Shown: in pieces, positions 1 through 8,536 of the stretch | Numbering within the stretch: position 1 is the first letter of the stretch | Layout of the letters: each line of letters begins with the position of its first letter | Source of the DNA: Bacteroidales bacterium | GTDB taxonomy: Bacteria; Bacteroidota; Bacteroidia; Bacteroidales; F082 | Length of the DNA stretch: 64,000 nt | Assembly: GCA_017428285.1 (NCBI GenBank) | Contig: JAFRRE010000141.1 | Span: 1 to 64,000, forward strand | Reading direction: 5' to 3' | Position numbers and translations under genes: made by a program | Notes under the pieces: generated by a model | The model's database searches: none | What the model was told of the DNA's origin: nothing | What the model saw: only the letters and a program-made list of their open reading frames with translations

Positions 1-387
1 ATCAGGTACTGGGACGAGGAGCAGGGACGTGAGTTCATGTTCCTGACCAACGCCATAGGCCTTAAAGCCTTGCTGGTTGCGGAGCTCTACAAGAACCGCT
101 GGCAGATAGAGCTGTTCTTCAAGTGGTTGAAACAGCACCTCAAAATCAAGAAGTTCTGGGGCACTTCGGAGAACGCCGTGAAGACGCAGATATATGTCGC
201 CATCATCACTTTCTGCCTTGTGGCCGTGGTCCAACACGACATGCGACTCGAACGCTCGACCTACGAGGTCCTTCAGATACTGAGCATCTCGCTAACCGAC
301 AAGACTCCGCTCAGGGATCTCTTCAATAAAACTGATTACCACGATGTCAAAGAACAAATCGATAATAGTGAACTGTTATTATTTTAA
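1..387 (+). CDS. IS4-family transposase, C-terminal part (cut by window start)
   Basis: The reading frame is open from base 1, so the N-terminus lies outside the window. The visible 129 residues contain the IS4-type signature Y-x2-R-x3-E-x6-K in LYKNRWQIELFFKWLK, which carries the catalytic glutamate of the DDE triad. The hydrophobic and basic segment after it is normal for DDE_Tnp_1 proteins. The frame ends in TAA at 387, about 40 bp before a TTAGTGGACACTAGTG sequence that could be the right end of the element. No left end can be seen, so the IS cannot be delimited or named. It borders the distal end of the polysaccharide operon, a common place for IS insertion. Confidence 0.85.
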   Translation: MRYWDEEQGREFMFLTNAIGLKALLVAELYKNRWQIELFFKWLKQHLKIKKFWGTSENAVKTQIYVAIITFCLVAVVQHDMRLERSTYEVLQILSISLTDKTPLRDLFNKTDYHDVKEQIDNSELLLF

Positions 388-467
388 AGTTAAACATTCA
401 ATTTTTAATCGTCCAAATTTTTAGTGGACACTAGTGATCATCTTACTATTTTCAGCTTCCATTTTAC

Positions 468-497
468 AACACCTCATAACACCTCATAACACCTCAT
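468..497. repeat. 10-bp tandem repeat, about 2.7 copies
   Basis: The unit ACCTCATAAC occurs twice in full and once in part, directly downstream of the presumed IS end. It lies outside any gene. Confidence 0.8.
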
Positions 498-810
498 TTC
501 CAATCAAAACACACATACTCACAAAATCAACTAATATCCCCCTAGTCCATTCTTTAATCTCCTCCGCCATCACCGACACCCTTACAACCACATTACACCA
601 AGAATAAACCAGACATCTCTATACCCTTCGGTCGCTTTTCACAAGCCGCAAAATTAAAAATTCCCGAAAGATTTCCCTCCTTAAATAACCCTCATCACCC
701 CTCCGGGCTCCTCCCACCCTCCACCGGGCTGGGTGCGCGGGCCACGGCCGACATGGGGGAGGGGCGCCCGCCATGTGCGGAAGGCCCTTGATGTCGGCCT
801 TGAACTTTTG

Positions 811-836
811 GTCCTTTTCTTTCAAGAGAAAAGGAC
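811..836. terminator. Hairpin with 10-bp perfect stem
   Basis: GTCCTTTTCT, a 6-base loop (TTCAAG), then AGAAAAGGAC form a perfect stem 75 bp beyond the stop codon of the last polysaccharide gene (minus strand). It could end that operon, but no clean U-tract follows on the minus strand, so it may simply be a repeat element. Confidence 0.4.
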
Positions 837-910
837 AGGAAACTTCATCTCATCTCCCCACACAGAAACCAATGCAACTGCCTTGCATAGCTATTTCCCG
901 ATCCTATGTT

Positions 911-1570
911 TTATTCTCCATCCTTTGTCTTCACCACCCTTGCCGGAACGCCAACCGCCGTGCAATTAGCAGGAATGGATTCTACGGCCACGGCACCAGC
1001 ACCAAGGACTGCAAATTTACCTACAGTAATTTGATTAATAACCCGCACACCGGTGCCGCAATAAACACCTTCTTCGATTGTGACTTCTCCAGAAATGTTA
1101 CATGAAGGCATAAAAGCAGCGTAATCATTAATAACAACATCGTGTCCAATGGTACACTGCAAGTTGAGTATGACAAAATCCTTAATTGTTATGTTCGTCG
1201 TTAAAATAACACCTGCACAAATAAGGCATCCTTGACCAATTTTTACAAAATTGGAATCTCCAATGATAACAGAAGGATGAATGAGCGTAGGAAAAGTCAC
1301 ATTATGGTTATGTATCTCTTCTATTATCTTTTTTCTTATAATCGGTGAGCCTATGGAAACAGCTATACAAATTGGTGTTGGCCAACTATTCAACTCTTCA
1401 ATTTTTCCTAGCACAGGATACCCGTTCACGGTCTCACCTTTTTCATGACCGTCATCAAAGAATCCCAAAATATTATAGGTTGGGGTTACATTATTGATAT
1501 TTTGAATCAATGTAAGGACTTCACGGCCGAACCCGCCAACACCAAACACGGCAATATCCTTAATCTTCAT
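911..1570 (-). CDS. NeuD/PglD-type sugar O- or N-acyltransferase (left-handed beta-helix)
   Basis: 219 residues. An N-terminal Rossmann-like domain with GVGGFGREVL (residues 10-19) and GFFDD (about 36-40) is the PglD_N fold that binds the nucleotide sugar. From about residue 95 hexapeptide repeats build a left-handed beta-helix, and the GHD motif with His143 is the usual general base. The family acetylates amino or hydroxyl groups of UDP- or dTDP-sugars in the cytoplasm. It is the last gene of the operon, 64 bp after the PIG-L deacetylase, so a deacetylate/reacylate sequence on one sugar is possible (inference). The acyl donor cannot be read from the sequence. It is distinct from the second NeuD-like gene at 21085. 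Confidence 0.88.
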   Translation of the reverse strand: MKIKDIAVFGVGGFGREVLTLIQNINNVTPTYNILGFFDDGHEKGETVNGYPVLGKIEELNSWPTPICIAVSIGSPIIRKKIIEEIHNHNVTFPTLIHPSVIIGDSNFVKIGQGCLICAGVILTTNITIKDFVILNLQCTIGHDVVINDYAAFMPSCNISGEVTIEEGVYCGTGVRVINQITVGKFAVLGAGAVAVESIPANCTAVGVPARVVKTKDGE

Positions 1571-1634
1571 AACGAATCCCTCCTTTTTCAGTTTTTATAT
1601 GCATTTAAGTTTATTGATAATATACTGTGTTGAT

Positions 1635-2321
1635 TTATTCTATTTCTCGTAGTACTTCAAAGCACTCAGCTCTCATTCTGCTCACTGTGGCTCCACGATA
1701 TTTTGCCAAAGCCTCAATGGCTTCCAAAGACCTTGATGCCGGAAATTGATACAACTGTGACTTGAAACAAGCCATTGCTTTTAGTTTGATTTCAAACTCT
1801 GTTTCAGAAAACGTCACAAACCGGGTAGGAACAAAAACTTCAGATGCCACCGATTCGCCCCACTCTGTTTCAGAAAGTGTTTCATAGGCATAGACTGCTT
1901 CGACCGTTGAATTGGCCAATGGACGGCAAGCTACCATAGCACATTCATGTATTATTTTATGATCAATGTGACAATCTCCACGATGAGGTAAATAGACAAT
2001 ATTTATCTCATATTTCTTTATGACAGCACTTATTTCATTTGACATCTTATATCGTGCATATTGGTCCAACACTGGTGCTGGAAATTCAAGAAATGTCGTT
2101 TCTTTTACTCCAAGAATCTTATGTGCCTCAAGTGCTTCCGACCTCGCCTGATGCACAATTTCTGGCCCAAACAATTCAGGTGCACCAATCGATGCGTTTG
2201 TCGCAACAAGAACAAATACACTATGACCTTGTTTAACCAACTTGGCCATCGTTGCCCCACAGCCAAGTATCTCATCGTCAGGATGAGGGGCTATAATCAA
2301 GATATTTTTCATATTATTCAT
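1635..2321 (-). CDS. PIG-L family N-deacetylase
   Basis: Zn-dependent LmbE/PIG-L fold. The motif APHPDDE (residues 11-17 from this start) and HxxH (His118, His121) supply the metal site and the catalytic Asp. Such enzymes remove N-acetyl groups from GlcNAc-type sugars, either as nucleotide sugars or lipid-linked. An in-frame ATG further upstream (2366) would extend it 15 residues into the preceding sugar transferase gene. I prefer ATG 2321, or ATG 2312, because the conserved core starts at residue 5 and the overlap is then only 8 bp. It sits between the initiating sugar transferase and the NeuD acyltransferase, so it probably acts on the first lipid-linked sugar (inference). Confidence 0.88.
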   Translation of the reverse strand: MNNMKNILIIAPHPDDEILGCGATMAKLVKQGHSVFVLVATNASIGAPELFGPEIVHQARSEALEAHKILGVKETTFLEFPAPVLDQYARYKMSNEISAVIKKYEINIVYLPHRGDCHIDHKIIHECAMVACRPLANSTVEAVYAYETLSETEWGESVASEVFVPTRFVTFSETEFEIKLKAMACFKSQLYQFPASRSLEAIEALAKYRGATVSRMRAECFEVLREIE

Positions 2322-2928
2322 CTTTTTTTCGTTCAACATCCAAAGCTTCGCGTGCATATTCTCCATAGTCTTCTTTATTCCGTCGCAGCATGGTCTTAAA
2401 CACGCTTATCAGTATCTGCACATCCAATTTCAGAGACAGGTTCTCCGCATAATCCGCCTCATATTTCAACTGCTTGACCCATGTGAGAAATGAGTCGTGA
2501 TATAACGATTCTGGAGGAATCAACCCCCCTCTTACCTGGTTGCGTTTCCTTTCATACTCGGTGTAATAAGGATTGTATTTCATATACAAAGGTCGAGGGC
2601 CTATCACCGCCATGTCACCTTTGATAATATTGAGCAATTCCGGCAACTCATCCAACGAAGAATTCCTTAAAAAACGCCCGAATCTTGTTAACCGTTCGTT
2701 GTCGGGAAGCAAATTACCCTCAGCATCCTTGGCATTGGTCATCGTGCGGAACTTAATCAGATTGAAGGGCTTTTCGTTGCGTCCCGATCGCTCCTGGCGG
2801 AAAAAGATGGGTTTGCCTATGGAAATCCTCGCACATATCATCAGCACCAAAAATAGGGGACTGATGACAATGAAAAGAAGCAACGCCGACGTAAAATCAA
2901 AAGCACGCTTGAAAACCTTATATACCAT
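2314..2928 (-). CDS. Initiating phosphoglycosyl transferase (PglC/WcaJ C-domain type)
   Basis: 204 residues, the size of a small monotopic phosphoglycosyl transferase. An N-terminal hydrophobic re-entrant helix (about 10-32) is followed by FFRQERSGR (42-50), KFRTM (59-63), the catalytic Asp-Glu pair at 93-94 (SLDELPELLN) and GDMAVIGPRPL (104-114). The enzyme transfers a sugar 1-phosphate from UDP-sugar to undecaprenyl phosphate at the inner membrane, which starts repeat-unit assembly. Its presence marks this operon as a Wzx/Wzy-type pathway with its own starter. Overlaps the PIG-L gene by a few bases and lies 2 bp from the DegT-like gene upstream, so translation is likely coupled. Confidence 0.93.
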   Translation of the reverse strand: MVYKVFKRAFDFTSALLLFIVISPLFLVLMICARISIGKPIFFRQERSGRNEKPFNLIKFRTMTNAKDAEGNLLPDNERLTRFGRFLRNSSLDELPELLNIIKGDMAVIGPRPLYMKYNPYYTEYERKRNQVRGGLIPPESLYHDSFLTWVKQLKYEADYAENLSLKLDVQILISVFKTMLRRNKEDYGEYAREALDVERKKDE

Positions 2929-2930
2929 GG

Positions 2931-3911
2931 TTAGTTTTTTTGTGCGTCTTCAACTACAGAATGAATATAGCGAATATCAGCTTCACCATATCTTTGGTCT
3001 ATCGTGATGGGAATCACATACCTTGAAAGCCAATGCTCAAAGGTTTCCTTTGGCAATTCATCAGTGATGTACTTCCACCAATGGCCTTGGAAATGCTTTG
3101 CCGCCAACAGCTTTCCAAGCAAATCATCATCCTCTACCAATAAAGGATAGACCATGGGAATGGTATCATCATCCCAATACTTCATCGGGTCTATCTTATT
3201 GATTGCCTTAAACAAAGAATGCGCAAATCGGAAATTCTCAACACGTCTTTTCCTGTTGTATTCATAATCTGCCCCATCAAGCATAGCCCGCGTCAAAAGG
3301 GACATTTTCATAATATCTTCTGTGTCAACGCGATTCTCGTTGATAGTACGTGCTTCATATCCTTTCCCTTCGCAACCATATTCTATGCGTTTCAACAAGA
3401 AAGCAGCTGTATCGGAAGAAAAGCATTGCGGATACTCATCCACAAATCGAGACGCTCCCTTTCCAACCACGTAGGCGCCATCAGCCACCCCAACGAATTT
3501 TCTTGCAGAATAAGCCGAAAGAGTTCCTGAGAGAGGTGGACAGAAAAAGGCCTGGCAATTGTCAACAATGACATTCTTATACCCTATAGCCAACGTTTTC
3601 ATCCGTTCATAAGACATAATGCCATAGTAGTTTACCAGCAACACCGCTTCATCCTCTGAAGGAGTCAAATCCGTAGGATTGAACTGACTGTCCTGATGGT
3701 AATACTTGATGGCACAACCTTTCTTTTGCAGAAACTCCCGAACGCTTTCGCATTGATAATAAGGAATCCAGATTGTGCTGCATCCTGTCAGCCTAAAGGC
3801 ATGCCAAATGGCGGCACGACCCGTGTTCAGCCTGGCCACATCAACATCTCCGGCATACCACTCTCTTCCTTTCGGAAGTTCCAGTTCGATAAAGCTACCT
3901 ATTTCCCTCAT
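2931..3911 (-). CDS. DegT/DnrJ/EryC1-like PLP-fold protein (divergent)
   Basis: 326 residues with the fold-type-I PLP layout of sugar aminotransferases but weak similarity to the mainstream family. Visible landmarks: RLNTGRAAIWHAF (27-39) as the phosphate-binding start, Asp117 in VIVDNCQAF, and ARKFVGVADGAYV (137-149), whose Lys138 is at the Schiff-base position. Both key residues are present, so it may be active. It overlaps the WbqC gene by 17 bp and lies 2 bp before the sugar transferase. DegT-like proteins next to WbqC and HpcH/HpaI genes suggest a shared unusual sugar step, but the substrate cannot be stated. Confidence 0.75.
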   Translation of the reverse strand: MREIGSFIELELPKGREWYAGDVDVARLNTGRAAIWHAFRLTGCSTIWIPYYQCESVREFLQKKGCAIKYYHQDSQFNPTDLTPSEDEAVLLVNYYGIMSYERMKTLAIGYKNVIVDNCQAFFCPPLSGTLSAYSARKFVGVADGAYVVGKGASRFVDEYPQCFSSDTAAFLLKRIEYGCEGKGYEARTINENRVDTEDIMKMSLLTRAMLDGADYEYNRKRRVENFRFAHSLFKAINKIDPMKYWDDDTIPMVYPLLVEDDDLLGKLLAAKHFQGHWWKYITDELPKETFEHWLSRYVIPITIDQRYGEADIRYIHSVVEDAQKN

Positions 3912-4596
3912 TGAGTACTTTCACTTGTTTTACAACATATTCCCAGTCGTATCCACAATTAAAGATATAATCCAGTGCCGACATACAGGGCAGGAATTCT
4001 TTCCAAAGCTGAGGATACACTATCGGTTTGTAGTCCAAATAAGTCAATTCCACACCTCTATCCGTAAAATGGCTTTCTTCCTGATACACACGGGCACCAT
4101 TGCCCGAAATGTATCTGGTTCCACCCACGGCTACACATAGGTCGATCACCTTTTCCTCTCGTTTGGTCTCGAAGCCGAATTGAGAGGCTTTGATGAATTT
4201 GGGCTTGATTCCAAATTGTCCCGCAATGTACTCGTTGACGGCTATATTGAGGTCTGCCACGTTGGCATAATCCACCATATAAATCTCTTTCAGGCCAGAA
4301 TATACTTCTTTGAAATATTTCGCCTTGGCGTAATTCATTTCCAAGGTTTTAAGATGCTTCTCTCTCCATTTCAGCTCATACCTAGGCCTGACTTGGTTGA
4401 TCAAATCTCCCAAATGCTGCTCGACGGGGAACTTCAAACGATAGGCACCTTGAGCTGTCTTTATGGTGTTGAAGTTATGCGCCGCCTCGTTGGAATACTG
4501 GGCATCATCCAAATGGATAAAAACATCCGACAAGTACATCTTATAAAACAAGCCTAACCAAGGAATATAGTCAGGTTGATGGATGGCAACGTTCAT
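3895..4596 (-). CDS. WbqC family protein
   Basis: 233 residues. The N-terminus MNVAIHQPDYIPWLGLFYKM carries the WbqC hallmark HQPxYxPW and is followed by LDDAQYS. WbqC-like proteins are widespread in O-antigen and capsule clusters and are suspected to modify sugars, but no reaction is firmly established. The gene overlaps the upstream aldolase gene by 4 bp and the downstream DegT-like gene by 17 bp, so the three are translationally coupled. No signal peptide; cytoplasmic. Confidence 0.9.
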   Translation of the reverse strand: MNVAIHQPDYIPWLGLFYKMYLSDVFIHLDDAQYSNEAAHNFNTIKTAQGAYRLKFPVEQHLGDLINQVRPRYELKWREKHLKTLEMNYAKAKYFKEVYSGLKEIYMVDYANVADLNIAVNEYIAGQFGIKPKFIKASQFGFETKREEKVIDLCVAVGGTRYISGNGARVYQEESHFTDRGVELTYLDYKPIVYPQLWKEFLPCMSALDYIFNCGYDWEYVVKQVKVLNEGNR

Positions 4597-5399
4597 ACGT
4601 GATATACGATTTGGTTGACAATTTCCTTGACTTTTTCCCTATTGGATTCAAGCTGCTCATTGTTCCAAGTTTGGAGCTCATCAAATCTCGATCTCACCTT
4701 ATCCACTTCGGCCTTGAAGTCAATGGCGACAGGGGTATCACCGCCCTTGAAGGTACGCGAGAGGATGACGGAAGAGGAACCCAATCTAACATGTTCACCC
4801 AATATCATATCCGCAGGCAACATGCCATCGCCTATTCGGGCAATACCTCCAAAGCCGAACGGCATGCCTTTCTTGTGGCACTTTTCTGCGATATAATCCA
4901 CCAAACCACCCGCCAATGGCTCGAACATGAAATTCAAACCGAGGCTGATATGCAAATCATTAAGGCCGACAAAAAGTTCATCCACTCCTTCCACTTCCAA
5001 GATATCGTCTATGCGTGTCATAGCCGCTGCCGTCTCTATCATGATACACACTTTGGCTCGACCATTGATCAATTCTACATAGGTTTCAACATCATGTTTG
5101 TCTATAGCCATAGGCAGCATCAATATGTCTGCACCGTATTGAATCGCTTTTTCCACTTCAGAAGAGGTATAGGCGTGAATCGGATTGGTACGGACGAGCA
5201 ATTCCGACTTTGTCACCACCTTCCTCACTCCTGGAACATTATCAATGTCATTATGGTATTTTACCGTGTCGCGTCCCCTTTGACGTTCGGCTTTTCCTAT
5301 ATATTCCAAATCATAGAATATACGATCAACTCCAGCTTCCTGAGCGCTAAAGGCATCCTCTGGGGTCGATGCTAAAATCATTAAATTGAAATTCGACAT
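4593..5399 (-). CDS. HpcH/HpaI aldolase / citrate lyase beta-like TIM-barrel enzyme
   Basis: 268 residues. Typical landmarks are LVRTN (Arg70, carboxylate binding), IMIETAAAM with metal-ligand Glu122, and GLNDLHISLG with Asp148. Family members catalyse reversible aldol or Claisen cleavage of 2-oxoacids or CoA esters with a divalent metal. In a polysaccharide operon, coupled to WbqC and a DegT-like enzyme, it may form or process a branched or carboxylated substituent (inference). The exact substrate is not readable. Starts 13 bp after the glycosyltransferase upstream. Confidence 0.85.
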   Translation of the reverse strand: MSNFNLMILASTPEDAFSAQEAGVDRIFYDLEYIGKAERQRGRDTVKYHNDIDNVPGVRKVVTKSELLVRTNPIHAYTSSEVEKAIQYGADILMLPMAIDKHDVETYVELINGRAKVCIMIETAAAMTRIDDILEVEGVDELFVGLNDLHISLGLNFMFEPLAGGLVDYIAEKCHKKGMPFGFGGIARIGDGMLPADMILGEHVRLGSSSVILSRTFKGGDTPVAIDFKAEVDKVRSRFDELQTWNNEQLESNREKVKEIVNQIVYHV

Positions 5400-5412
5400 G
5401 TAATTGTATTGT

Positions 5413-6558
5413 TTAGTTTTCCTCCATCATGCGAAGCCTGTCCTGATAGGTCAGCTCCAACATGCGGTTTCTTTCAAATTTCTCTCTTACACGAATCAAG
5501 CCTTCTTTTGCGAATTGTTCTTGTTGCTCCTTGTTGTTTCCTAGTGCCATCATGGCTTCTGCCAACTCATCAACAGTCTGGGCAGGCACCAACAGACCCG
5601 ATTTGCCAACCTCAATCACCTCCGATGGACCGGGCACATCCGTTGTGATGACGGCACAGCCCATAGCCATGCCTTGCTGTATCACCATGCTGAATCCTTC
5701 GCGGTAAGTAGGGTGTACGAGAATGTCCATTGCCGACATATATTTAGGCACTTCACGGCTGAAACCATGGAAAATGACGTTCGGGGCATTTTTGGCAGCA
5801 GCCAATGCCTCGGCATCAATTTCGCTGCGCAATGCATCAAATGGCCCGATAAGCAGCAAAGCAAAGTCATCGGATTTGATTTTCAGGAACGCCTTCAGCA
5901 ATTCATTGATGCCTTTATCCGTCTCGATACGCCCCACGAAGCCAAACACAGTTTTACCTTTCAGAACAGGATATTCCTCCAATACTTCTGCTTTGTAGGT
6001 TTCACGTTTCGCATGGTCAAATTCTTTCAAATCCACCCCAATGGTGCCACCATCGCCCACCACAGTAGCCTTATCCGCTTTCATCAGCCCTTCTTGGATG
6101 GCATATTCCATATTTTTTTTGCTTGCTACCGTGATGTGGGTGGCTTTTGTGCAAAGGAATTTCTCCACCCATTTGTACATCTTGCGCTTCAATCCCTCAA
6201 ACCCTACATAAAGCAGGCCCCATTGGCAATAAACACGGGTTTTTATCCCACAAATCTTCGCTGGAACACAAGCATAAAAAGAGGCATTGGTAGTGGCATA
6301 CTGCACATAGTCAAACTTTTCGTGTTTGAAGATACGGTAAAACTCAAACGGCTTCGTCAGCATATCCTTCAGACTCACCCCGCGCTTCATCTCAACGTTG
6401 ATACAATGGAACTCTTCTGCATATTGGTTCAGAAAGTATTCTGACATAGTGCAGATAAGTGTCACGTCATAGCCTCGTTCCTTAAATACACGCATGGCCG
6501 GAATCACGAACGACTCCAACGTACCTTCAGTGGTGGAGATAGCACAAAGTTTTTTCAT
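5413..6558 (-). CDS. Glycosyltransferase family 4 (GT-B)
   Basis: 381 residues. The N-terminal half begins MKKLCAISTTEG with a Rossmann-type acceptor domain. The C-terminal half has GFVGRIETDKGINELL and the E-x7-E region HPTYREGFSMVIQQGMA, followed by ITTDVPGPSEVI, as in GT4 enzymes that use nucleotide-diphospho sugars with retention. It should add one sugar to the lipid-linked repeat unit on the inner face of the membrane. Three bases separate its start from the acetyltransferase gene upstream. Specificity cannot be predicted. Confidence 0.92.
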   Translation of the reverse strand: MKKLCAISTTEGTLESFVIPAMRVFKERGYDVTLICTMSEYFLNQYAEEFHCINVEMKRGVSLKDMLTKPFEFYRIFKHEKFDYVQYATTNASFYACVPAKICGIKTRVYCQWGLLYVGFEGLKRKMYKWVEKFLCTKATHITVASKKNMEYAIQEGLMKADKATVVGDGGTIGVDLKEFDHAKRETYKAEVLEEYPVLKGKTVFGFVGRIETDKGINELLKAFLKIKSDDFALLLIGPFDALRSEIDAEALAAAKNAPNVIFHGFSREVPKYMSAMDILVHPTYREGFSMVIQQGMAMGCAVITTDVPGPSEVIEVGKSGLLVPAQTVDELAEAMMALGNNKEQQEQFAKEGLIRVREKFERNRMLELTYQDRLRMMEEN

Positions 6559-6561
6559 TAT

Positions 6562-7167
6562 TTAAATCTTTTCAATTTCACCGCTTCCTATCAGGCGTCG
6601 GAAATCCCGAAACTTGGCATAGAACACTCCGTCAGGACTCTTATCCAAAGCACGTAATATTTCAAGTTGTTTTTGCTCAGTCATTTTACCGCCGTAGGAA
6701 GTATCTTTCTTTTCGTATTGAGGAGCCCTTGACAACAATTGTTGTTGCTTCTCAATATATTCGGCCGTACTACAAATTACTTTCGCGGGCACACCTGCCA
6801 CCACACAGCCATCTGGAACATCCTTGTTGACCAAGCTTCCTGCGCCGATAACGACATCGTTACCCACATGGACATTCATCAGAATGGTTGAGTTTGCCCC
6901 AATAAATACCCTGTCGCCAATCACAATGCGGCCAAAACGAGCATATCCTGTATGATGCATAATGGAAAAGTCATGTGCAATTAGTTGTACTTTATTGCCC
7001 ATAATCACATCATCTCCAATTTCAATTAACCAACAATTGGAAGGATCGAGCCGCGTTCCTGTTTGACGGCTGAAGTTTTTACCCACTTTCATCCCTCGTT
7101 TTACATAATACCTTGTGGGAAGGTCGCCATATTGGAGGAAGGCTTTTATTTCAGCTAATAATCCCAT
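6562..7167 (-). CDS. Hexapeptide-repeat O-acetyltransferase (WcaF/NodL type)
   Basis: 201 residues. The left-handed beta-helix begins around residue 40, with LIAHDFSIMHHTG as the likely active-site loop and a run of hexapeptides ending VVAGVPAKVI. The C-terminal ~60 residues are charged and helical. Such enzymes acetylate a sugar hydroxyl using acetyl-CoA in the cytoplasm. Unlike the two NeuD-like proteins it lacks the Rossmann N-domain, so it more likely acts on a lipid-linked glycan or free sugar than on a nucleotide sugar (inference). Confidence 0.88.
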   Translation of the reverse strand: MGLLAEIKAFLQYGDLPTRYYVKRGMKVGKNFSRQTGTRLDPSNCWLIEIGDDVIMGNKVQLIAHDFSIMHHTGYARFGRIVIGDRVFIGANSTILMNVHVGNDVVIGAGSLVNKDVPDGCVVAGVPAKVICSTAEYIEKQQQLLSRAPQYEKKDTSYGGKMTEQKQLEILRALDKSPDGVFYAKFRDFRRLIGSGEIEKI

Positions 7168-7197
7168 TTTAGTAATAGTATTAAAATAGACAAGTCA

Positions 7198-8496
7198 CTA
7201 ATTCTTCATAATTGCATCCTCAAAAACTTCTACCAACTTGTCTATATTATGATATTTCTGCCCGCATTCATATCCTTTGCGAGCAAATTCAGAAATCATT
7301 TCTGGTTGGTCAACTATACAGGAAAGCGTACTGAATATTTCATCTACTGAGGTACTAACAAACCCGGCATCTTTTTCTTTGATATATTCAACAGGCCCTA
7401 AATCACCATTACCTATTGCCCAAGTACATTTACCTGAACCGAACAAATCAGTGATTTTTGTAGAGAATGACAATCGAGCGACCAAATTCTCATCCGAGAG
7501 ATCCTCAACAAACAACAATACATCCGACCGTTTCATCTCTTCAAATACTTGGGAATAGGGAATTTCACCCCTAAAATGGCTTGCTGGCGAACACTCTATC
7601 TCTTTTATAGTTTCTGGAGTCAATGCAGAGCCAGAAAAAACATCCATTACAACCTTAACTCCATTTTCATTGATTTCCTTTATCGCTTTAGCTACGGAAA
7701 TAATAGTTTTGTCGCGATTGATATACAACTTACCAGCATATAACAAACGAATAGGCGTATGAGGCTGATAGGGTACGAATTCAGTATCACAAACCATCGG
7801 CTTAGACAACACAATTGAGTTGATGCCGAATTCCTTGTCACACTCGCGTTTCATCTTAGGACATACTGCAAACACCGTGTCGCAATGTCTAACCAACCAT
7901 TTGACACTATGTCGCAGCCAAAGACGATGCAGTTTATATCCGAGCTCTTTGTTCTGCTTGAACGAGAAATTGTCATCATTGAAAAAACCTATCACTTTGG
8001 GATGTTTCTTCTTGATGATGTACTTGTTGATCCTGTTCAGATGGATGTAACTTTCAATAGGAAAAACCAGTACTTCGGGGTTAAAGTCGTCAATAAACTG
8101 TTTGAACTCCTTCGACTTCCAATTTCCCAACAGCCACACAAACTCTCTTGCCATTGTAGTAAACAAGTTCTTCTTTTGACTGTATTTGGCATAGCGCTCC
8201 TTCTCGCGTTGTTGAATGTCTGATGAATCCGTCTTGGTGTTTTCACTTGCGGCATCATAAAAGTAGGCTTCTCCTGTGGGCATTTTAAGATGCGTGATGC
8301 TCTTCATTACCCTTTCCTCATAGATATGGAAATATCTATTACAGCAAGGCGATTTGCTCTTGATAGCACGTAGATATAACGATGCTATTTTTGACTTGTC
8401 ATATTTTGACAACAACATCGACCATGTGTCGGCACCTATGTCACTCCATCGGCCGACCGTTGAGACCAAAACACGCGGATATACTTTTTCGCTCAT
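7198..8496 (-). CDS. Glycosyltransferase, GT-B fold (probable)
   Basis: 432 residues with no signal peptide. The C-terminal half shows a GT-B pattern: IRLLYAGKLYINRDKTI, a predicted nucleotide-binding strand, then SDVLLFVEDLSDENL and LFGSGKCTWAIGNGD. The usual E-x7-E motif is weak, so it is a divergent member and I did not assign a CAZy family. It lies between the Wzy-like polymerase and the acetyltransferase, in the run of genes that assemble the repeat unit. Confidence 0.7.
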   Translation of the reverse strand: MSEKVYPRVLVSTVGRWSDIGADTWSMLLSKYDKSKIASLYLRAIKSKSPCCNRYFHIYEERVMKSITHLKMPTGEAYFYDAASENTKTDSSDIQQREKERYAKYSQKKNLFTTMAREFVWLLGNWKSKEFKQFIDDFNPEVLVFPIESYIHLNRINKYIIKKKHPKVIGFFNDDNFSFKQNKELGYKLHRLWLRHSVKWLVRHCDTVFAVCPKMKRECDKEFGINSIVLSKPMVCDTEFVPYQPHTPIRLLYAGKLYINRDKTIISVAKAIKEINENGVKVVMDVFSGSALTPETIKEIECSPASHFRGEIPYSQVFEEMKRSDVLLFVEDLSDENLVARLSFSTKITDLFGSGKCTWAIGNGDLGPVEYIKEKDAGFVSTSVDEIFSTLSCIVDQPEMISEFARKGYECGQKYHNIDKLVEVFEDAIMKN

Positions 8497-8536
8497 AATA
8501 AATACTAATAAAACAAAAACACAAACTAACTATGAA

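Larger units (their letters stand above)
388..910. other. Gene-free stretch with tandem repeat, GC-rich island and hairpin
   Basis: No credible gene. It holds a possible IS end (about 412-436), a 10-bp tandem repeat (468-497), a pyrimidine-rich AT tract, a markedly GC-rich island (about 705-790) with overlapping short inverted repeats, and a strong hairpin at 811-836. Short ORFs on both strands of the GC-rich island are repeat-like in composition and were not called. Confidence 0.6.

Noticed and set aside
733..969. ORFs in the GC-rich island at 700-970
   Set aside because: Composition is repeat-like, both strands give equally long ORFs, and no fold or family is visible.
4599..5375. Plus-strand ORF of 258 codons opposite the aldolase gene
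   Set aside because: The aldolase on the minus strand has clear motifs and tight operon spacing, so this is a shadow.
5674..6444. Plus-strand ORF of 256 codons opposite the GT4 gene at 5413
   Set aside because: Overlaps a clear GT4 coding sequence; no family pattern.
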